Positions 10,490 to 20,995 are shown, counted from the stretch's first letter. The stretch: DNA of 64,000 nucleotides from Acidithiobacillus thiooxidans ATCC 19377 (GCF_009662475.1 NZ_CP045571.1:432501-496500), one strand, 5' to 3'. The notes: generated by a model not told the origin, from the sequence alone. A program made the numbers and translations.

Positions 10490-10965
10490 TGACGGATAAA
10501 ATTGTGGAATTGTTTACGGATGGGGGTTGCCGAGGTAATCCCGGCATCGGGGCCTGGGGTGCCTGGTTGCGGCGCGAAACACAGGAGAAGGTGCTCTGGG
10601 GATTTGAACCGGAAACCACCAACAACCGCATGGAATTGACAGCGGCTCTGCGCGGTCTCGAAGCCCTGAAACGTCCAACCCGGGTCCGCGTGATCAGTGA
10701 TTCCCGTTATTTGCGTGATGGTATGACCCAGTGGTTGCCAGGTTGGCAACGGCGCGGCTGGCGCACGGCGGGTGGGGATCCAGTCAAAAATCAGGATATC
10801 TGGGAGCTTCTGGTAAAAGCCTCTGCTCCCCATGAGGTAGAATGGGAATGGGTGCGCGGGCATTCCGGTCATGTGGAAAATGAAAAGGTCGATGCCCTGT
10901 TGAATCAGGTCATGAATCAGTACGGCGCGCACCAGCAGCGCGAAGAGGGGGAAGGATGGCTTTAA
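10486..10965 (+). CDS. rnhA: Ribonuclease HI
   Basis: It cleaves the RNA strand of RNA-DNA hybrids. The 159-residue protein carries the metal-binding carboxylates: Asp12 in FTDGGCRGNPG, Glu in NRMELTAAL, Asp in SDSRYL, and a C-terminal Asp in NEKVDALLNQV, plus the basic WQRRGWRTA handle. Two adjacent ATG codons can serve as start. It overlaps both neighbours (methyltransferase by 4 bp, dnaQ by 10 bp). The rnhA-dnaQ pairing is common in gammaproteobacteria, though there the two are usually divergent. Confidence 0.96.
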   Translation: MMTDKIVELFTDGGCRGNPGIGAWGAWLRRETQEKVLWGFEPETTNNRMELTAALRGLEALKRPTRVRVISDSRYLRDGMTQWLPGWQRRGWRTAGGDPVKNQDIWELLVKASAPHEVEWEWVRGHSGHVENEKVDALLNQVMNQYGAHQQREEGEGWL

Positions 10966-11684
10966 GACAGGTGGTGCTGGATACAGAAACGACTGGTATT
11001 GACTGGAAACAGGGTCATCGGGTCATTGAAATTGGCGCGGTAGAGTTGCTGGATCGCCGTTTGACGGGGAATAATTACCAGCAGTACCTCAACCCCCAGC
11101 GCAGCAGTGATCCCGAAGCCCTGCGTGTGCATGGCCTCACCGATGCGTTTCTTGCGGACAAACCATTATTCGCCGAAGTGGCTGAGAACTTTCTGAACTA
11201 TCTGGGTGATGCAGAGCTGATTATTCACAATGCGCCCTTTGATCTGGGTTTTTTGAACCATGAACTCGGAAAAATAGAAAAAATGCCTCTGAATCATAAA
11301 GTTCTGGATACTTTGGTGGATGCCCGTCGTCGTCATCCCGGGCAGAAAAATGACCTGAACAGCCTGTGCCGACGATATAATGTCGACAATAGTCACCGTG
11401 AGCTGCACGGCGCTTTGCTGGATTGCGAAATCCTGGCCAAGGTCTACCTCGGCATGACGGGGGGGCAGGTGGATATGATGGGCTTGTTGAATGCTTCAGA
11501 GGAGCAGTCGGGAACGGAGTCTTCCCGAGATTCTGCGACTTCTGTGCAAATTGCTCAATTCAACAGCAGCACGGTAGCAGGGCGGCCGCGATTGCGGGTT
11601 ATTCGCGCTACTGCGGAAGAAACCGCCCTGCATGCCCAATATTTAGAGGATATGGGCGGAAAAGCTCTATGGAATGCGCCATAA
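10956..11684 (+). CDS. dnaQ: DNA polymerase III epsilon subunit (3'-5' proofreading exonuclease)
   Basis: The proofreading subunit of the replicative polymerase, 242 residues. The DEDDh exonuclease motifs are visible: LDTETTG (Asp9, Glu11), HNAPFDLGFLNHEL, and HGALLDCEIL with the catalytic His and Asp. The C-terminal tail (about residues 190-242) is the flexible segment that contacts the alpha subunit. The ATG lies inside the rnhA 3' end. The gene ends 11 bp before the convergent gloA, with no obvious terminator between them. Confidence 0.95.
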   Translation: MALRQVVLDTETTGIDWKQGHRVIEIGAVELLDRRLTGNNYQQYLNPQRSSDPEALRVHGLTDAFLADKPLFAEVAENFLNYLGDAELIIHNAPFDLGFLNHELGKIEKMPLNHKVLDTLVDARRRHPGQKNDLNSLCRRYNVDNSHRELHGALLDCEILAKVYLGMTGGQVDMMGLLNASEEQSGTESSRDSATSVQIAQFNSSTVAGRPRLRVIRATAEETALHAQYLEDMGGKALWNAP

Positions 11685-11695
11685 AGCGCCGTAAC

Positions 11696-12082
11696 TTATT
11701 GTTTGTGCTCAATGAGCTCGATGCGGTAACCGTCAGGATCTTCCACAAAGGCAATGATGGTACTGCCGTGTTTCATAGGTCCTGCTTCGCGCACCACTTT
11801 GCCACCCCGCCCACGAATGGCATCGCAAGCCGCAGCGGCATTTTCCACTTCCAGGGCAATATGCCCGAAGGCATCACCGAGTGAGTAATGATCTACGCCC
11901 CAATTGTAGGTCAGCTCAATGACGGCTCCGGCGCTTTCCTCCTGATAGCCCACAAAAGCGAGGGTAAACTTGCCGTCGGGATAATCTTTGCGGCGTAACA
12001 GATGCATGCCGAGGACTTCCGTATAAAACTGGATGGAGCGATCCAAATCACCCACCCGTAGCATGGTATGTAAAAGACGCAT
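11696..12082 (-). CDS. gloA: Lactoylglutathione lyase (glyoxalase I)
   Basis: It converts the methylglyoxal-glutathione hemithioacetal to S-lactoylglutathione. The 128-residue protein has the two beta-alpha-beta modules and metal ligands of the family: the N-terminal His in [15 protein letters not shown], Glu in [10 protein letters not shown], His in [10 protein letters not shown] and the C-terminal Glu in GYRIELIEH. The length matches the short Ni-dependent bacterial form. The start has AAGGAG upstream. It follows argG on the same strand after 48 bp but has no functional link to it. Confidence 0.95.
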   Translation of the reverse strand: MRLLHTMLRVGDLDRSIQFYTEVLGMHLLRRKDYPDGKFTLAFVGYQEESAGAVIELTYNWGVDHYSLGDAFGHIALEVENAAAACDAIRGRGGKVVREAGPMKHGSTIIAFVEDPDGYRIELIEHKQ

Positions 12083-12130
12083 TTGACTCTCCTTGCACAG
12101 GTTACTGTGCGGTTTTTGTCCAGAGATGTA

Positions 12131-13330
12131 TTACCCCTGCAAGCGTTTTTCAATCCGCAGACGCAGGGCGTTGAGCTTGATGAACCCTTCTGCATCTTTC
12201 TGATTATAGGCGCCAGCATCATCTTCGAAGGTCGCAATGCGGGGATCAAACAGACTTTCCTGAGACTTGCGACCGACTACACTGCAGGTCCCCTTAAAGA
12301 GCTTGACGCGAACCACGCCGCTCACCAGACGCTGGGTCTGGTCGATCAGGGTCTGCAGAGCGCGGCGTTCCGGACTCCACCAGAAGCCATTGTAGACAAT
12401 GCTGGCATAGCGGGGCATCAGCTCATCCTTGAGATGGGCGACTTCCCGATCGAGGGCAATGGATTCAATGGCGCGATGGGCCTTGAGCAAAATGTTGCCG
12501 CCAGGCGTTTCATAGCAGCCTCGCGACTTCATGCCGACATAACGGTTCTCGACAATATCCAGACGGCCAACGCCATGCTCGCCACCTACGGTATTGAGGT
12601 GCGCCAGTAATTGCTCAGGATTCAGGGCTTCACCGTCCACCGCGATGGGATCACCATGGGCATAGGTGATTTCCAGATAGCGGGGTTGATCCGGTGCTTT
12701 CTCAGGCGCTGTAGTCCAGCGCCACATGCTCTCTTCGGCCTCCGCCCAGGGGTCTTCCAGAATGCCGCCTTCATAGGAAATATGGAGAAGATTGGCATCC
12801 ATGGAGTAGGGCGACTTTTTACCATGTTTTTCCACAGGAATGCCGTGTTTTTCGGCATACTTGAGGAGCTTTTCACGGGAGTTCAGGTCCCATTCCCGCC
12901 AGGGAGCAATGACCTGAATGGCCGGGTTCAGGGCGTAAGCACCCAGTTCAAAGCGGACCTGATCGTTGCCCTTGCCGGTGGCTCCATGAGCAACGGCATC
13001 AGCACCTACTTCAGCGGCAATTTCCACCATGCGCTTGGCGATAAGGGGCCGGGCAATGGAAGTCCCCAGCAGGTATTCCCCCTCATAAATGGTATTGGCG
13101 CGAAACATGGGAAATACATAATCGCGGACAAATTCCTGACGGAGGTCGTCAATGAATATTTCCTTGGCACCGAGCTTTTCTGCCTTGATGCGGGCTGGCT
13201 CTACTTCTTCACCCTGACCGATATCTGCCGTAAAGGTGACAACATCACATTGATATTGATCTTGCAGCCATTTGAGAATGACCGAGGTATCGAGACCCCC
13301 TGAGTAGGCGAGAACGACTTTTTTGACCAT
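12131..13330 (-). CDS. argG: Argininosuccinate synthase
   Basis: It joins citrulline and aspartate with ATP, the penultimate arginine step. At 399 residues it is the short type-1 form. The pyrophosphatase-type P-loop AYSGGLDTS is at residues 8-16. Later family segments include [14 protein letters not shown], the citrulline-binding [17 protein letters not shown] and [11 protein letters not shown]. An AAGGAGC ribosome site precedes the ATG. argF ends one base upstream, so the two are tightly coupled. It forms a minus-strand amino-acid cluster with argF, argD and lysC. Confidence 0.97.
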   Translation of the reverse strand: MVKKVVLAYSGGLDTSVILKWLQDQYQCDVVTFTADIGQGEEVEPARIKAEKLGAKEIFIDDLRQEFVRDYVFPMFRANTIYEGEYLLGTSIARPLIAKRMVEIAAEVGADAVAHGATGKGNDQVRFELGAYALNPAIQVIAPWREWDLNSREKLLKYAEKHGIPVEKHGKKSPYSMDANLLHISYEGGILEDPWAEAEESMWRWTTAPEKAPDQPRYLEITYAHGDPIAVDGEALNPEQLLAHLNTVGGEHGVGRLDIVENRYVGMKSRGCYETPGGNILLKAHRAIESIALDREVAHLKDELMPRYASIVYNGFWWSPERRALQTLIDQTQRLVSGVVRVKLFKGTCSVVGRKSQESLFDPRIATFEDDAGAYNQKDAEGFIKLNALRLRIEKRLQG

Positions 13331-14269
13331 TTAAGAAGCTCCTTGCAAAGCGGCCACAGGGCCGATGCCAAATAAAAATTCCATGAGCGCCTTCTGGGCG
13401 TGCAGGCGATTTTCCGCCTCTTCCCAGACGACCGAAAGGGGACCATCCATAATGTCGGCGCTGACTTCTTCTCCGCGATGTGCCGGAAGGCAGTGCATGA
13501 ACAAAGCGCCAGGTGCAGCAGCAGCCATGAGGGTGTGATTCACCTGAAAATCCTGAAGAATGGCGCGGCGCTGCCCGGCCTCCTGTTCCTGTCCCATGCT
13601 GGTCCAGACATCCGTTACAACCAGATCGGCACCTTCCACTGCTGAAACGGGATCGTGGAGGACGGTGACATATTCTCCCCCGGTTGCCAGCATGTCGGCG
13701 CTGGGAGCATAGGGAGCAGGGCTGCCGATACGCAGGCTGAAATTGAAAATGTGTGCGGCCTCCATCCAGGAATGGGCCATGTTGTTGGCTCCATCTCCTA
13801 CATAGGCAACTCTCCGTCCTTCCAGTGTGCCCCAGTGTTCGGTGGCGGTCATGAGATCGGCAAGCAACTGGCAGGGGTGGTGGTCATCGGAAAGACCATT
13901 GATGACGGGCACTCTGGAGGCTGCGGCAAAGAGCTTGAGGTTGTCATGACTGAAAGTGCGGATCATGACCATGTCTACCATCCGTGAAATCACCCGGGCG
14001 GTGTCTTCAATGCTTTCTCCGCGACCGAGTTGGGTGTCGCGTGGCGAGAGGAAAAGGGCATGTCCGCCCAGTTGCGCCATACCCGTCTCAAAGGAAACCC
14101 GGGTCCGGGTAGAGGACTTTTCAAAAATCATGGCCAGAGTCCGTCCGGTAAAGGGCATGTACCGTTCACCCTGGCGCTGCATGTGCTTGAGAGCAATAGC
14201 ACGGTCCAGCAAGGCCTTTAGTTCGGCTTGGCTGAGATCGGCGAGGCTGAGAAAGTGACGTAGTTTCAT
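13331..14269 (-). CDS. argF: Ornithine carbamoyltransferase
   Basis: It transfers the carbamoyl group to ornithine, giving citrulline for ArgG. The 312-residue protein has the carbamoyl-phosphate motif STRTR at residues 53-57, the HPCQLLADLMT motif and the ornithine-binding HCLP at about 259-262. It overlaps argD by 4 bp upstream and abuts argG downstream, consistent with one transcript. The order argD-argF-argG in transcription direction is seen in several proteobacteria. Confidence 0.97.
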   Translation of the reverse strand: MKLRHFLSLADLSQAELKALLDRAIALKHMQRQGERYMPFTGRTLAMIFEKSSTRTRVSFETGMAQLGGHALFLSPRDTQLGRGESIEDTARVISRMVDMVMIRTFSHDNLKLFAAASRVPVINGLSDDHHPCQLLADLMTATEHWGTLEGRRVAYVGDGANNMAHSWMEAAHIFNFSLRIGSPAPYAPSADMLATGGEYVTVLHDPVSAVEGADLVVTDVWTSMGQEQEAGQRRAILQDFQVNHTLMAAAAPGALFMHCLPAHRGEEVSADIMDGPLSVVWEEAENRLHAQKALMEFLFGIGPVAALQGAS

Positions 14270-15432
14270 GATGTTGGTTCCAGTAGTCGGACGATCCCGG
14301 CAACCAGCAGATCTATTTCCGATTCAGAAATAATGAGTGGTGGTAATAGCCGAATGACTTTGTCCGCAGTGACATTAATCAGTAAGCCTGCTTCCAGAGC
14401 CCGCTCTACCAGACGTTCGGGTTTTTGCGCCAGCTCAATACCGACCATCAAGCCCATACCGCGTATATCCCGAACCTCTGGATGCTGAGCCAGGGCATGA
14501 CGCAGTTTCTGCTGCAACAGTGCCCCCATTTTGGCCGCCTGAGCAGGAATGTTGGCGTTTTCCATGGTGTCGAGTACCGCCTGGGCGGCAGCACAGACCA
14601 GGGGGCCACCCCCGAAAGTCGTTCCATGTTTACCTGGCCCAAACAAGTCAGCTGCTGCTTTGCGGGCAAGCAGGGCGCCAATGGGTACCCCGTTTCCCAG
14701 GCCTTTGGCCAGGCTGAGTACGTCCGGAAATGCGCCGTCAAGCTGTTGATAGGCAAAGAAATTGCCAGTACGACCGATGCCGGTTTGGACTTCGTCGAGC
14801 ATGAGCAGCAGTCCGTGGGCATCACAAATACTGCGCAGATCCGCTAAAAATCCCTCGGGAGCAGGGCGCACGCCGCCCTCACCTTGCACGGGTTCAACCA
14901 GAATGGCAGCAATAGCCGGATTGGCGGCAATCAGTCCTCTGACCGTGCTGCTGTCGCCATAAGGAGCCCGCACAAAACCGGGTACCAGCGGTGCGAAGCC
15001 TTCCTGAATGCGGAAATTGCCCGTCGCCGTCAGCGCTGCCAGAGTGCGGCCATGAAAAGCCTGGGTAAATACCAGAACCTGTGGTTCGGCAATGCCTTTC
15101 TGATGGCCGTGGAGACGCGCCATTTTGATGGCTGCTTCGTTTGCTTCAGCGCCACTGTTACAGAAAAAGGCAGCATCCAGACCGCTGAGGCGGCAGAGGC
15201 TATCGGCCAGTTTTTCCTGCAGAGGAATTTGGTAGAGATTGGATGTATGCAGCAGGGTGCCCGCTTGTGACTGAAGGGCCTGGGTGACGGCAGGGTGGCA
15301 ATGACCCAGACCCACTACCGCAATACCCGCCAGGGCATCCAGATAACGCCGTCCCTCGCTGTCGTAAAGCCACACGCCCTCTCCCCGGCTGAAAGCCACG
15401 GGCAGGCGTGCATAATTGTTCATGAGTGGCAT
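14266..15432 (-). CDS. argD: Acetylornithine aminotransferase
   Basis: A class III PLP aminotransferase that makes N-acetylornithine; some relatives also act as succinyldiaminopimelate aminotransferases in lysine synthesis. The 388-residue protein has the PLP-phosphate GAEANEAAIK region, the LMLDEVQTGIGRTG motif with the PLP-contacting Asp, and the Schiff-base Lys in SLAKGLGNGVPIGA. The start overlaps the lysC stop as TAATG, with a GGGGAGG site about 10 nt upstream. Placement between lysC and argF would fit a dual arginine/lysine role, but that is inference. Confidence 0.93.
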   Translation of the reverse strand: MPLMNNYARLPVAFSRGEGVWLYDSEGRRYLDALAGIAVVGLGHCHPAVTQALQSQAGTLLHTSNLYQIPLQEKLADSLCRLSGLDAAFFCNSGAEANEAAIKMARLHGHQKGIAEPQVLVFTQAFHGRTLAALTATGNFRIQEGFAPLVPGFVRAPYGDSSTVRGLIAANPAIAAILVEPVQGEGGVRPAPEGFLADLRSICDAHGLLLMLDEVQTGIGRTGNFFAYQQLDGAFPDVLSLAKGLGNGVPIGALLARKAAADLFGPGKHGTTFGGGPLVCAAAQAVLDTMENANIPAQAAKMGALLQQKLRHALAQHPEVRDIRGMGLMVGIELAQKPERLVERALEAGLLINVTADKVIRLLPPLIISESEIDLLVAGIVRLLEPTS

Positions 15433-16658
15433 TATATCGGGGCCTCCCCATCCAGGTTGAAAGCGGCGTGCAGGGCCCGCACCGCCAGTTCCAGATATTT
15501 TTCTTCGATGACCACAGAAATTTTGATTTCCGAGGTGGAAATCATCTGAATATTGATATTTTCCTTGCCCAGGGTGGCAAACATGGTGGCGGCAATACCG
15601 GCATGGGAACGCATGCCGACGCCTACTACTGATACCTTGACAATGTGGTCGTCGCCCCGCACATCTTCGGCTTCCAGTTTTTGGGCCACAGCGCCCAGAA
15701 TATCTTTGGCCTGGGCGTATTCATTACGATCCACCGTGAAGGTGAAATCTGTTTTGCCAGCTTCGGAAATATTCTGCAGGATAACGTCCACGTTGATATT
15801 GGCTTCTGAGACGGGTCCCAGAATGGAATGGGCAATACCAGGGTGATCAGGAACGCCAATCATGGTGAGTTTGGCTTCGTTACGGGAGAAGGCGATGCCA
15901 GAAACGCGGGGAGCTTCCACAGAATTTTCCTCATTGGTAACCAGGGTGCCGGGCCCATCCTGAAAAGACGACAAGACCCGAACAGGAACATTGTACTTCA
16001 TGGCAAACTCAACAGAGCGCGTCTGCAGTACCTTTGCGCCGAGGCTTGCCATTTCAAGCATTTCTTCAAAAGTAATGCGATCAAGGCGCCGCGCTCGCGA
16101 CTCCACGCGCGGATCCGTTGTGTAAATGCCATCTACATCAGTAAAAATATCACATTCGTCGGCACGCAGGGCAGCCGCCAGTGCGACGGCAGTGGTGTCC
16201 GATCCGCCGCGTCCCAAAGTAGTAATATTGCCATGCAGGTCGACACCCTGGAAACCGGCAACCACTACGATCTTCCCGGATTCGAGGGCTGAACGAATTT
16301 TATGATCATCAATATGCTCAATGCGCGCCTTGGTATGGGCAGAATCCGTGGTAATGGCTACCTGGGTCCCGGTAAAAGACTGGGCCGCTTGTCCCATCTC
16401 TTCTAAAGCCATGCACAACAGGGCAATAGTCACCTGTTCTCCGGTGCTCAGCAGGGTATCCAGTTCACGCTCGGCAGGGTGAGCCGCCATGGCTCGCGCC
16501 AGTTGCAAAAGGCGATCGGTCTCGCCAGACATGGCCGATACCACGACCACAACCTGATGCCCGGCCAGATGGGTAGCCATGACTTTTTCGGCAACCGCGC
16601 GAATGCGCTCGGGGTTGCCCACAGATGTTCCACCAAATTTTTGTACGATGAGTGCCAT
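15432..16658 (-). CDS. lysC: Aspartate kinase
   Basis: It phosphorylates aspartate, the entry step to lysine, threonine and methionine. At 408 residues it is a monofunctional class with two C-terminal ACT domains, the usual site of feedback control by lysine or threonine. The KFGGTSVG motif is at the N-terminus and TLGRGGSDTTAVALAA in the catalytic domain. ACT signatures VPDHPGIAHSILG and VVGVGMRSHAGIAATMF follow. It is the first gene of the minus-strand lysC-argD-argF-argG set. I see no lysine riboswitch in the 110 bp upstream. Confidence 0.95.
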   Translation of the reverse strand: MALIVQKFGGTSVGNPERIRAVAEKVMATHLAGHQVVVVVSAMSGETDRLLQLARAMAAHPAERELDTLLSTGEQVTIALLCMALEEMGQAAQSFTGTQVAITTDSAHTKARIEHIDDHKIRSALESGKIVVVAGFQGVDLHGNITTLGRGGSDTTAVALAAALRADECDIFTDVDGIYTTDPRVESRARRLDRITFEEMLEMASLGAKVLQTRSVEFAMKYNVPVRVLSSFQDGPGTLVTNEENSVEAPRVSGIAFSRNEAKLTMIGVPDHPGIAHSILGPVSEANINVDVILQNISEAGKTDFTFTVDRNEYAQAKDILGAVAQKLEAEDVRGDDHIVKVSVVGVGMRSHAGIAATMFATLGKENINIQMISTSEIKISVVIEEKYLELAVRALHAAFNLDGEAPI

Positions 16659-16730
16659 TGTCAGTGATTTTATGAAAAATTAAGGGCAAATCATAAAGCC
16701 TTGGGACGCGTTCGTACAGGATGGGGCGAG

Positions 16731-16756
16731 AAGCCCTCAACAGGGTGCTTTTTTAT
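16731..16756 (+). terminator. Hairpin followed by a T-run (orphan, plus-strand polarity)
   Basis: A short stem (AGCCCT pairing with AGGGTGCT around an AACA-like loop) is followed by six T residues on the plus strand. That is intrinsic-terminator shape for plus-strand transcription, yet both flanking genes are on the minus strand. It lies between the DUF2892 gene and lysC. It may stop antisense or read-through transcription, or be a chance structure. Confidence 0.3.
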
Positions 16757-16769
16757 GAGATCTGCTTGC

Positions 16770-16979
16770 TTACTGTGACAGGTTTTCCGGTTTCCGGGTT
16801 TTTTTGAGGAAGGAGTACACCGGGCAATAGCCGAAAACCCCCGTTGCAATGAGGAGGAGCCCCGAAAAGGTCCATTCCCGATAGGGGAAGGGATTAACGA
16901 AATAGATGAGAAAAATGATGGCGCCGAAGTAAAGGCGCAGCCAACGCTCGGTACTGTTCATGTTCTTGATGATTTTCAT
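16770..16979 (-). CDS. DUF2892 (YgaP-like) small inner-membrane protein
   Basis: A 69-residue protein with two predicted membrane segments (LYFGAIIFLIYFVNPF and FSGLLLIATGVFGYCPVY) separated by a short basic loop. The N-terminal N...ERWLRLYFG and the FGYCPVYSF ending match the DUF2892 family, found alone or fused to rhodanese domains in YgaP. The function is unknown; sulfur-related roles have been suggested for rhodanese-linked members. It diverges from tal across 194 bp that must hold both promoters. Confidence 0.75.
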   Translation of the reverse strand: MKIIKNMNSTERWLRLYFGAIIFLIYFVNPFPYREWTFSGLLLIATGVFGYCPVYSFLKKTRKPENLSQ

Positions 16980-17173
16980 GATATGGCCGTCCTTAAATGA
17001 GAGGGCTGGGTATGAATACTAGACCGCTTCGGTCCGTGCCGCAATAGGGGAATCGTGCATGGTCTCAGCATCTTCTCCGGGCTTGAACTACAATAAACTG
17101 CATGAAGAAGATCGTGTGAGCAGTCTGGAATAGCCAAACGGGTTTCTGCAGTGATTTCCGGGGAGATGGAAGG

Positions 17174-18271
17174 ATGACAACAGATTTACGGGCGTTGCAC
17201 AAAGAGGTGGGTCAGAGCATCTGGCTGGATAATTTGTCGAGAACACTGATTCACGATGATGTTCTCAGAAAATATATCAGCGCAGATGGAATCAGTGGGG
17301 TTACCTCCAATCCCAGCATTTTTCAGAAAGCCATTCATTCCAGTCCCTACTATCAGGATGATTTGCGGCAAGTTGCAGAATCTGCCGAGCGACTTTATGA
17401 ACAGCTCGTTTTGCAGGATTTGCAGATGGCCTGCGATCTTTTGCAGCCGGTGCATCAGGAAAGTGCTGGCGATGATGGTTGGGTGAGCTGGGAGGAATCT
17501 CCGCGTTTGGCGCATGATGAAGCAGCTACGGTTGCTGAAGCCCGCCGTCTGCGGGGATTGGTGCAGCGTGACAATTTATTGATCAAGGTTCCCGCAACGC
17601 CCCAGGGTATTGCGGCACTGGCCACGCTGATAGGCGAGGGTATTTCAGTCAATGTCACCCTCATGTTCGGATTGGAACATGTCCACCAGGTTTTTGCGGC
17701 TTATCAACAGGGCTTGGCGCATTGGGTAAAACAAGGCGGCGACCCCCGCCGGGTCAAGGCAGTTGCCAGCCTTTTCCTGTCACGGGTAGACACCCTCGTT
17801 GATCAGCAGCTCGAAAAAATTGCGACAGCAGAGTCTCTGGCTCTACGCGGCAAGGCCGCAGTGGCCATGGCCAAGGTTGCTTACAAGGTCTATCAGGAGA
17901 CCTTCCATGGGGACGGCTTCGCGGAGTTGGCCAAGGCCGGTGGGCGTCCGCAGTATCTGCTCTGGGCCAGTACCAGCACGAAAAACCCGGAATACTCAGA
18001 CTTACTCTATGTCGAACCGTTGATGGGACCGGAAACGATCAATACCTTGCCGGATGAAACCCTGAACAAGCTGCGTGATCATGGCCATATCGCGAATCGG
18101 GTGAGCGAGGATCTGGACGCGGCACAGGCAGTCATGGCCGGACTGGAGTCGCTGGGTATTCACATGGACAGTGTGGCTGAGCAATTACAGCAGGAAGGGC
18201 TGGCCTCCTTCGCCAAAAGTTTTGAGGAAATGTTGGCGGAGGTCGGCAAGGCCATGCCCTGTGGTGGTTGA
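17174..18271 (+). CDS. tal: Transaldolase
   Basis: It transfers a dihydroxyacetone unit between sugar phosphates in the non-oxidative pentose phosphate pathway. At 365 residues it belongs to the longer TalB-like class (TIGR00876 type) found in autotrophs and actinobacteria. The Schiff-base Lys is in LLIKVPATPQG at about residue 138. Other family marks are IWLDNLSRTLI, GVTSNPSIFQKAI and LWASTSTKNP. A GGAAGG-like site precedes the ATG. It converges with fabI 11 bp downstream. Confidence 0.95.
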   Translation: MTTDLRALHKEVGQSIWLDNLSRTLIHDDVLRKYISADGISGVTSNPSIFQKAIHSSPYYQDDLRQVAESAERLYEQLVLQDLQMACDLLQPVHQESAGDDGWVSWEESPRLAHDEAATVAEARRLRGLVQRDNLLIKVPATPQGIAALATLIGEGISVNVTLMFGLEHVHQVFAAYQQGLAHWVKQGGDPRRVKAVASLFLSRVDTLVDQQLEKIATAESLALRGKAAVAMAKVAYKVYQETFHGDGFAELAKAGGRPQYLLWASTSTKNPEYSDLLYVEPLMGPETINTLPDETLNKLRDHGHIANRVSEDLDAAQAVMAGLESLGIHMDSVAEQLQQEGLASFAKSFEEMLAEVGKAMPCGG

Positions 18272-18282
18272 TTGCCTTCGAA

Positions 18283-19056
18283 TTAAAAGCCGACGGTATT
18301 GAAGCCGGCATCGACGTAAGTAATTTCGCCGGTGATTCCTGAGGCAAGGTCGGAGCAGAGGAAGGCCGCCGTGTTGCCCACTTCTTCCTGGGTGACATTG
18401 CGGTGGAGGGGAGCATGCTCCGCATAGTGGTCGAGGATTTTACGGAATTCACTGATTCCGCTAGCTGCCAAAGTGCGAATGGGACCTGCGGAAATAGCAT
18501 TGACACGAATGCCATCACTGCCCAGGGAATAAGCCAGGTAACGAATGCTGGCTTCGAGGCTGGCCTTGGCCAGGCCCATGACATTGTAGTTGGCCATGGC
18601 CCGTTCGGCGCCGAGATAGCTGAGCGCCAGTAAAGCGCCTTGGCGTCCCTGCATCAAAGGATGCATGGCTTTGGCCATGGCGGTGAAGCTGTAGGAAGAA
18701 ACTTCGTGGGCAATACGGAAGCCTTCGCGGGTGGTGGCATCCAGATAACTGCCACTGAGTTCTTCCTTGGGCGCAAAAGCCGCGCCGTGGATACCAATGT
18801 CGACGCCACCCCATAGTGACTGGACGCGCTCCATGGCCGCCTGCAATTGCTGTTCATCCATCAGATCCAGTTCCAGGGGTTCCGGCGCGCCGATTTGCCC
18901 GGCCAGTTCTTCCACCCGACTTTTGGTGCGCTCGCCCTGATAGGTCAACAGCACTTCGGCTCCCTGACGATGCATGGCCTGCGCGATTCCCCAACAAATG
19001 GAACGATCATTGGCTACGCCAACGATGAGCGCCTTTTTGCCTGTCATGAAACCCAT
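18283..19056 (-). CDS. fabI: Enoyl-[acyl-carrier-protein] reductase (NADH) FabI
   Basis: It reduces the enoyl-ACP double bond in the last step of each fatty-acid elongation cycle. The 257-residue short-chain dehydrogenase variant has the nucleotide-binding [14 protein letters not shown] and the FabI catalytic set Tyr147, Tyr157 and Lys164 (Tyr-x6-Lys in YNVMGLAK). The frame is open to 19260, but the ATG at 19056 has a perfect AGGAGG site 4 nt upstream and gives the standard N-terminus. It follows the lytic transglycosylase gene region, on the same strand. Confidence 0.96.
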   Translation of the reverse strand: MGFMTGKKALIVGVANDRSICWGIAQAMHRQGAEVLLTYQGERTKSRVEELAGQIGAPEPLELDLMDEQQLQAAMERVQSLWGGVDIGIHGAAFAPKEELSGSYLDATTREGFRIAHEVSSYSFTAMAKAMHPLMQGRQGALLALSYLGAERAMANYNVMGLAKASLEASIRYLAYSLGSDGIRVNAISAGPIRTLAASGISEFRKILDHYAEHAPLHRNVTQEEVGNTAAFLCSDLASGITGEITYVDAGFNTVGF

Positions 19057-19075
19057 AAAACCTCCTGTGTGCTGC

Positions 19076-20896
19076 TTAGCGTGTATAAATAGTGAGACGT
19101 GATCCCGGCTGAATGTCGCTGGCAGAGGCCAGGTGGTTCCATTGGATGAGCGACTTGGGTTGCACATGGTACTGCTGGGCAATTTGCCAGAGTGTATCGC
19201 CTTTGCGAACAATATAAGTCGCTGCGCGCGGCTGGGTGGCGGCGCGTTCCTGGCGGGCACTGATAGCCGCTACGGCGGTTTCCGAAGGGATATTCAGGAC
19301 CTGACCCGGATGAATGACGGATTGCTCGGTCAGGTGGTTCGCATGGGCAATAGCGGTGATACCTACACCGGCCCGCTGAGCGATTTGCCAGAGACTTTCG
19401 CCGGGGCGCACCGTCAGCTGTCTTTGTCGGCGTGCTGCCGTATAAACGGGAGTGGCATGACCTCCGTAAACGGTGAGATGTTCTCCCACTTGCAGATCAT
19501 TGGCCGAATGGATATGATTCCAGCGCATCAGGTCCTGAACGCTGACGCCAGCCTGCTGCGCCAGTCCCGAAAGGGTATTTCCGGAGTGGACAACCAGAGA
19601 GTGATTGGCCGGTTGGCTATAAGTGGCGTTTTCCAGATGATGACTTCCATAAACCACCAGTTGCTGGCCCACCTGCAGGTCACGCGCGGAGCGTAAATGA
19701 TTCCACTGCTTCATCTGCTGAACACTGACCCCGGCCTGCATGGCTATTTGTGACAGGGTGTTCCCTGGATGTACCGTCAAATGGCTGAGCCGAGGTTGGG
19801 TGACGGGCTGGGCCACCGGTGTGGCAGCGACGGCCGGTTGTGCGATGGGCAAAGCCTGAGCTGCTACCTCCTGCGGCATGGTCAACAGCGCTGTTTTCAG
19901 GGTGGCCGCCTTGTCCTTGGGAACTACAAGCTGATAGTCCGCCGGGACTACGCCATAACTGATTCCGGCATTGAGGTGTTGCAATTCGCGCACCGGGACA
20001 TTCATCAGATTGGCAGCCACATTGAGGGCGACTGATTTAGGGGTGGTGACTACCGCTATGTGGGCCGTGTTGGGGATATAGGGCAGACTGACGTGGTAAG
20101 CCTTGGCATTTTTGATGACCTGGGCAAGACCCAATAATTCGGCCACGTAATTTTCAGTTTGTTCGGGAAGATTCAGATCCCAGAAATCGGTAGGTTGGCC
20201 GGCTGCCACGTTTTGCTGGATAGCGGCGGAAACCGTACCCTGTCCGGCATTGTAGGCAGCAATCGCCAGGAGCCAGTTTCCACCAAAATAATTGTATAAA
20301 TAAGACAGGTAATCCAGGGCGGCGTTGGTCGAAGCCGTCAGACTGAGGCGGGGATCCCCGTAACGCGTATTTTGCAATCCAAAACTCCGCGCGGTTCCGG
20401 GCACAAACTGCCAGAGCCCTGCGGCGGCGGCAGGAGAATAGGCTTTAGGATTGTAGCCGCTCTCAATGGCAGGCAGTAGAGCCAGTTCCATGGGCAGGCC
20501 ACGTTGAGAAACGGCGTTGACTACGTAATAGAGGAAAGGACGCGAATTGCCGAGAATTTCTTCGAGTTTGCCCTGATGCTGCAAAAACCAGGTGCGCCAT
20601 TTATCGACTTCAACCCGAGACACGTTGCTGAGGCGCAGACCCTGGTCAATGTTTGTCCAGACATTACCTGATCCGGTCTGGTCGCCAAAGGCCCCCGCCG
20701 CCTCGAATTGCTGCAGTGTCGCCGCAAGACTGTCATTGCCGGGGTGGTTGCTTACGCTGGAATCTGAAGAGGTCCCAACCGATGCTGCGCCCTGTAAGTC
20801 ACTTTGTGGCAGCCCTATGGTTTGACTATCTGCCCAAGCCATAGGGCTGCTCCCTAGCACCACCGCAGTGGCGATAGCGATTATTCGTTTGTTCAT
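19076..20896 (-). CDS. mltD: Membrane-bound lytic murein transglycosylase with four LysM repeats (MltD-like)
   Basis: A periplasmic peptidoglycan lyase of 606 residues. There is a signal peptide with likely cleavage after Ala22, without a lipobox, so it may be soluble or LysM-anchored. The SLT domain carries the catalytic Glu145 in [10 protein letters not shown] and the [17 protein letters not shown] motif. Four LysM peptidoglycan-binding repeats lie in about residues 370-606, each with the pattern V..GDTL..IA...WNHL......G..L.IY. E. coli MltD has fewer repeats and a lipoprotein signal. It is transcribed from a region containing a strong inverted repeat (20996-21026). Confidence 0.92.
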   Translation of the reverse strand: MNKRIIAIATAVVLGSSPMAWADSQTIGLPQSDLQGAASVGTSSDSSVSNHPGNDSLAATLQQFEAAGAFGDQTGSGNVWTNIDQGLRLSNVSRVEVDKWRTWFLQHQGKLEEILGNSRPFLYYVVNAVSQRGLPMELALLPAIESGYNPKAYSPAAAAGLWQFVPGTARSFGLQNTRYGDPRLSLTASTNAALDYLSYLYNYFGGNWLLAIAAYNAGQGTVSAAIQQNVAAGQPTDFWDLNLPEQTENYVAELLGLAQVIKNAKAYHVSLPYIPNTAHIAVVTTPKSVALNVAANLMNVPVRELQHLNAGISYGVVPADYQLVVPKDKAATLKTALLTMPQEVAAQALPIAQPAVAATPVAQPVTQPRLSHLTVHPGNTLSQIAMQAGVSVQQMKQWNHLRSARDLQVGQQLVVYGSHHLENATYSQPANHSLVVHSGNTLSGLAQQAGVSVQDLMRWNHIHSANDLQVGEHLTVYGGHATPVYTAARRQRQLTVRPGESLWQIAQRAGVGITAIAHANHLTEQSVIHPGQVLNIPSETAVAAISARQERAATQPRAATYIVRKGDTLWQIAQQYHVQPKSLIQWNHLASASDIQPGSRLTIYTR

Positions 20897-20995
20897 GTTG
20901 CTCCTTCCTGGGCGGGTTCAATCCACAATCGGGCGTCCCGCAGACGTTACCCTTCACAATAAGGATGTCATTATAAACAGCAGCTTGGTACGGCC

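Noticed and set aside
16659-16769. Lysine riboswitch or leader-peptide attenuator upstream of lysC
   Set aside because: The only structure has its T-run on the opposite strand from lysC, and no leader peptide with Lys or Thr codons was seen.
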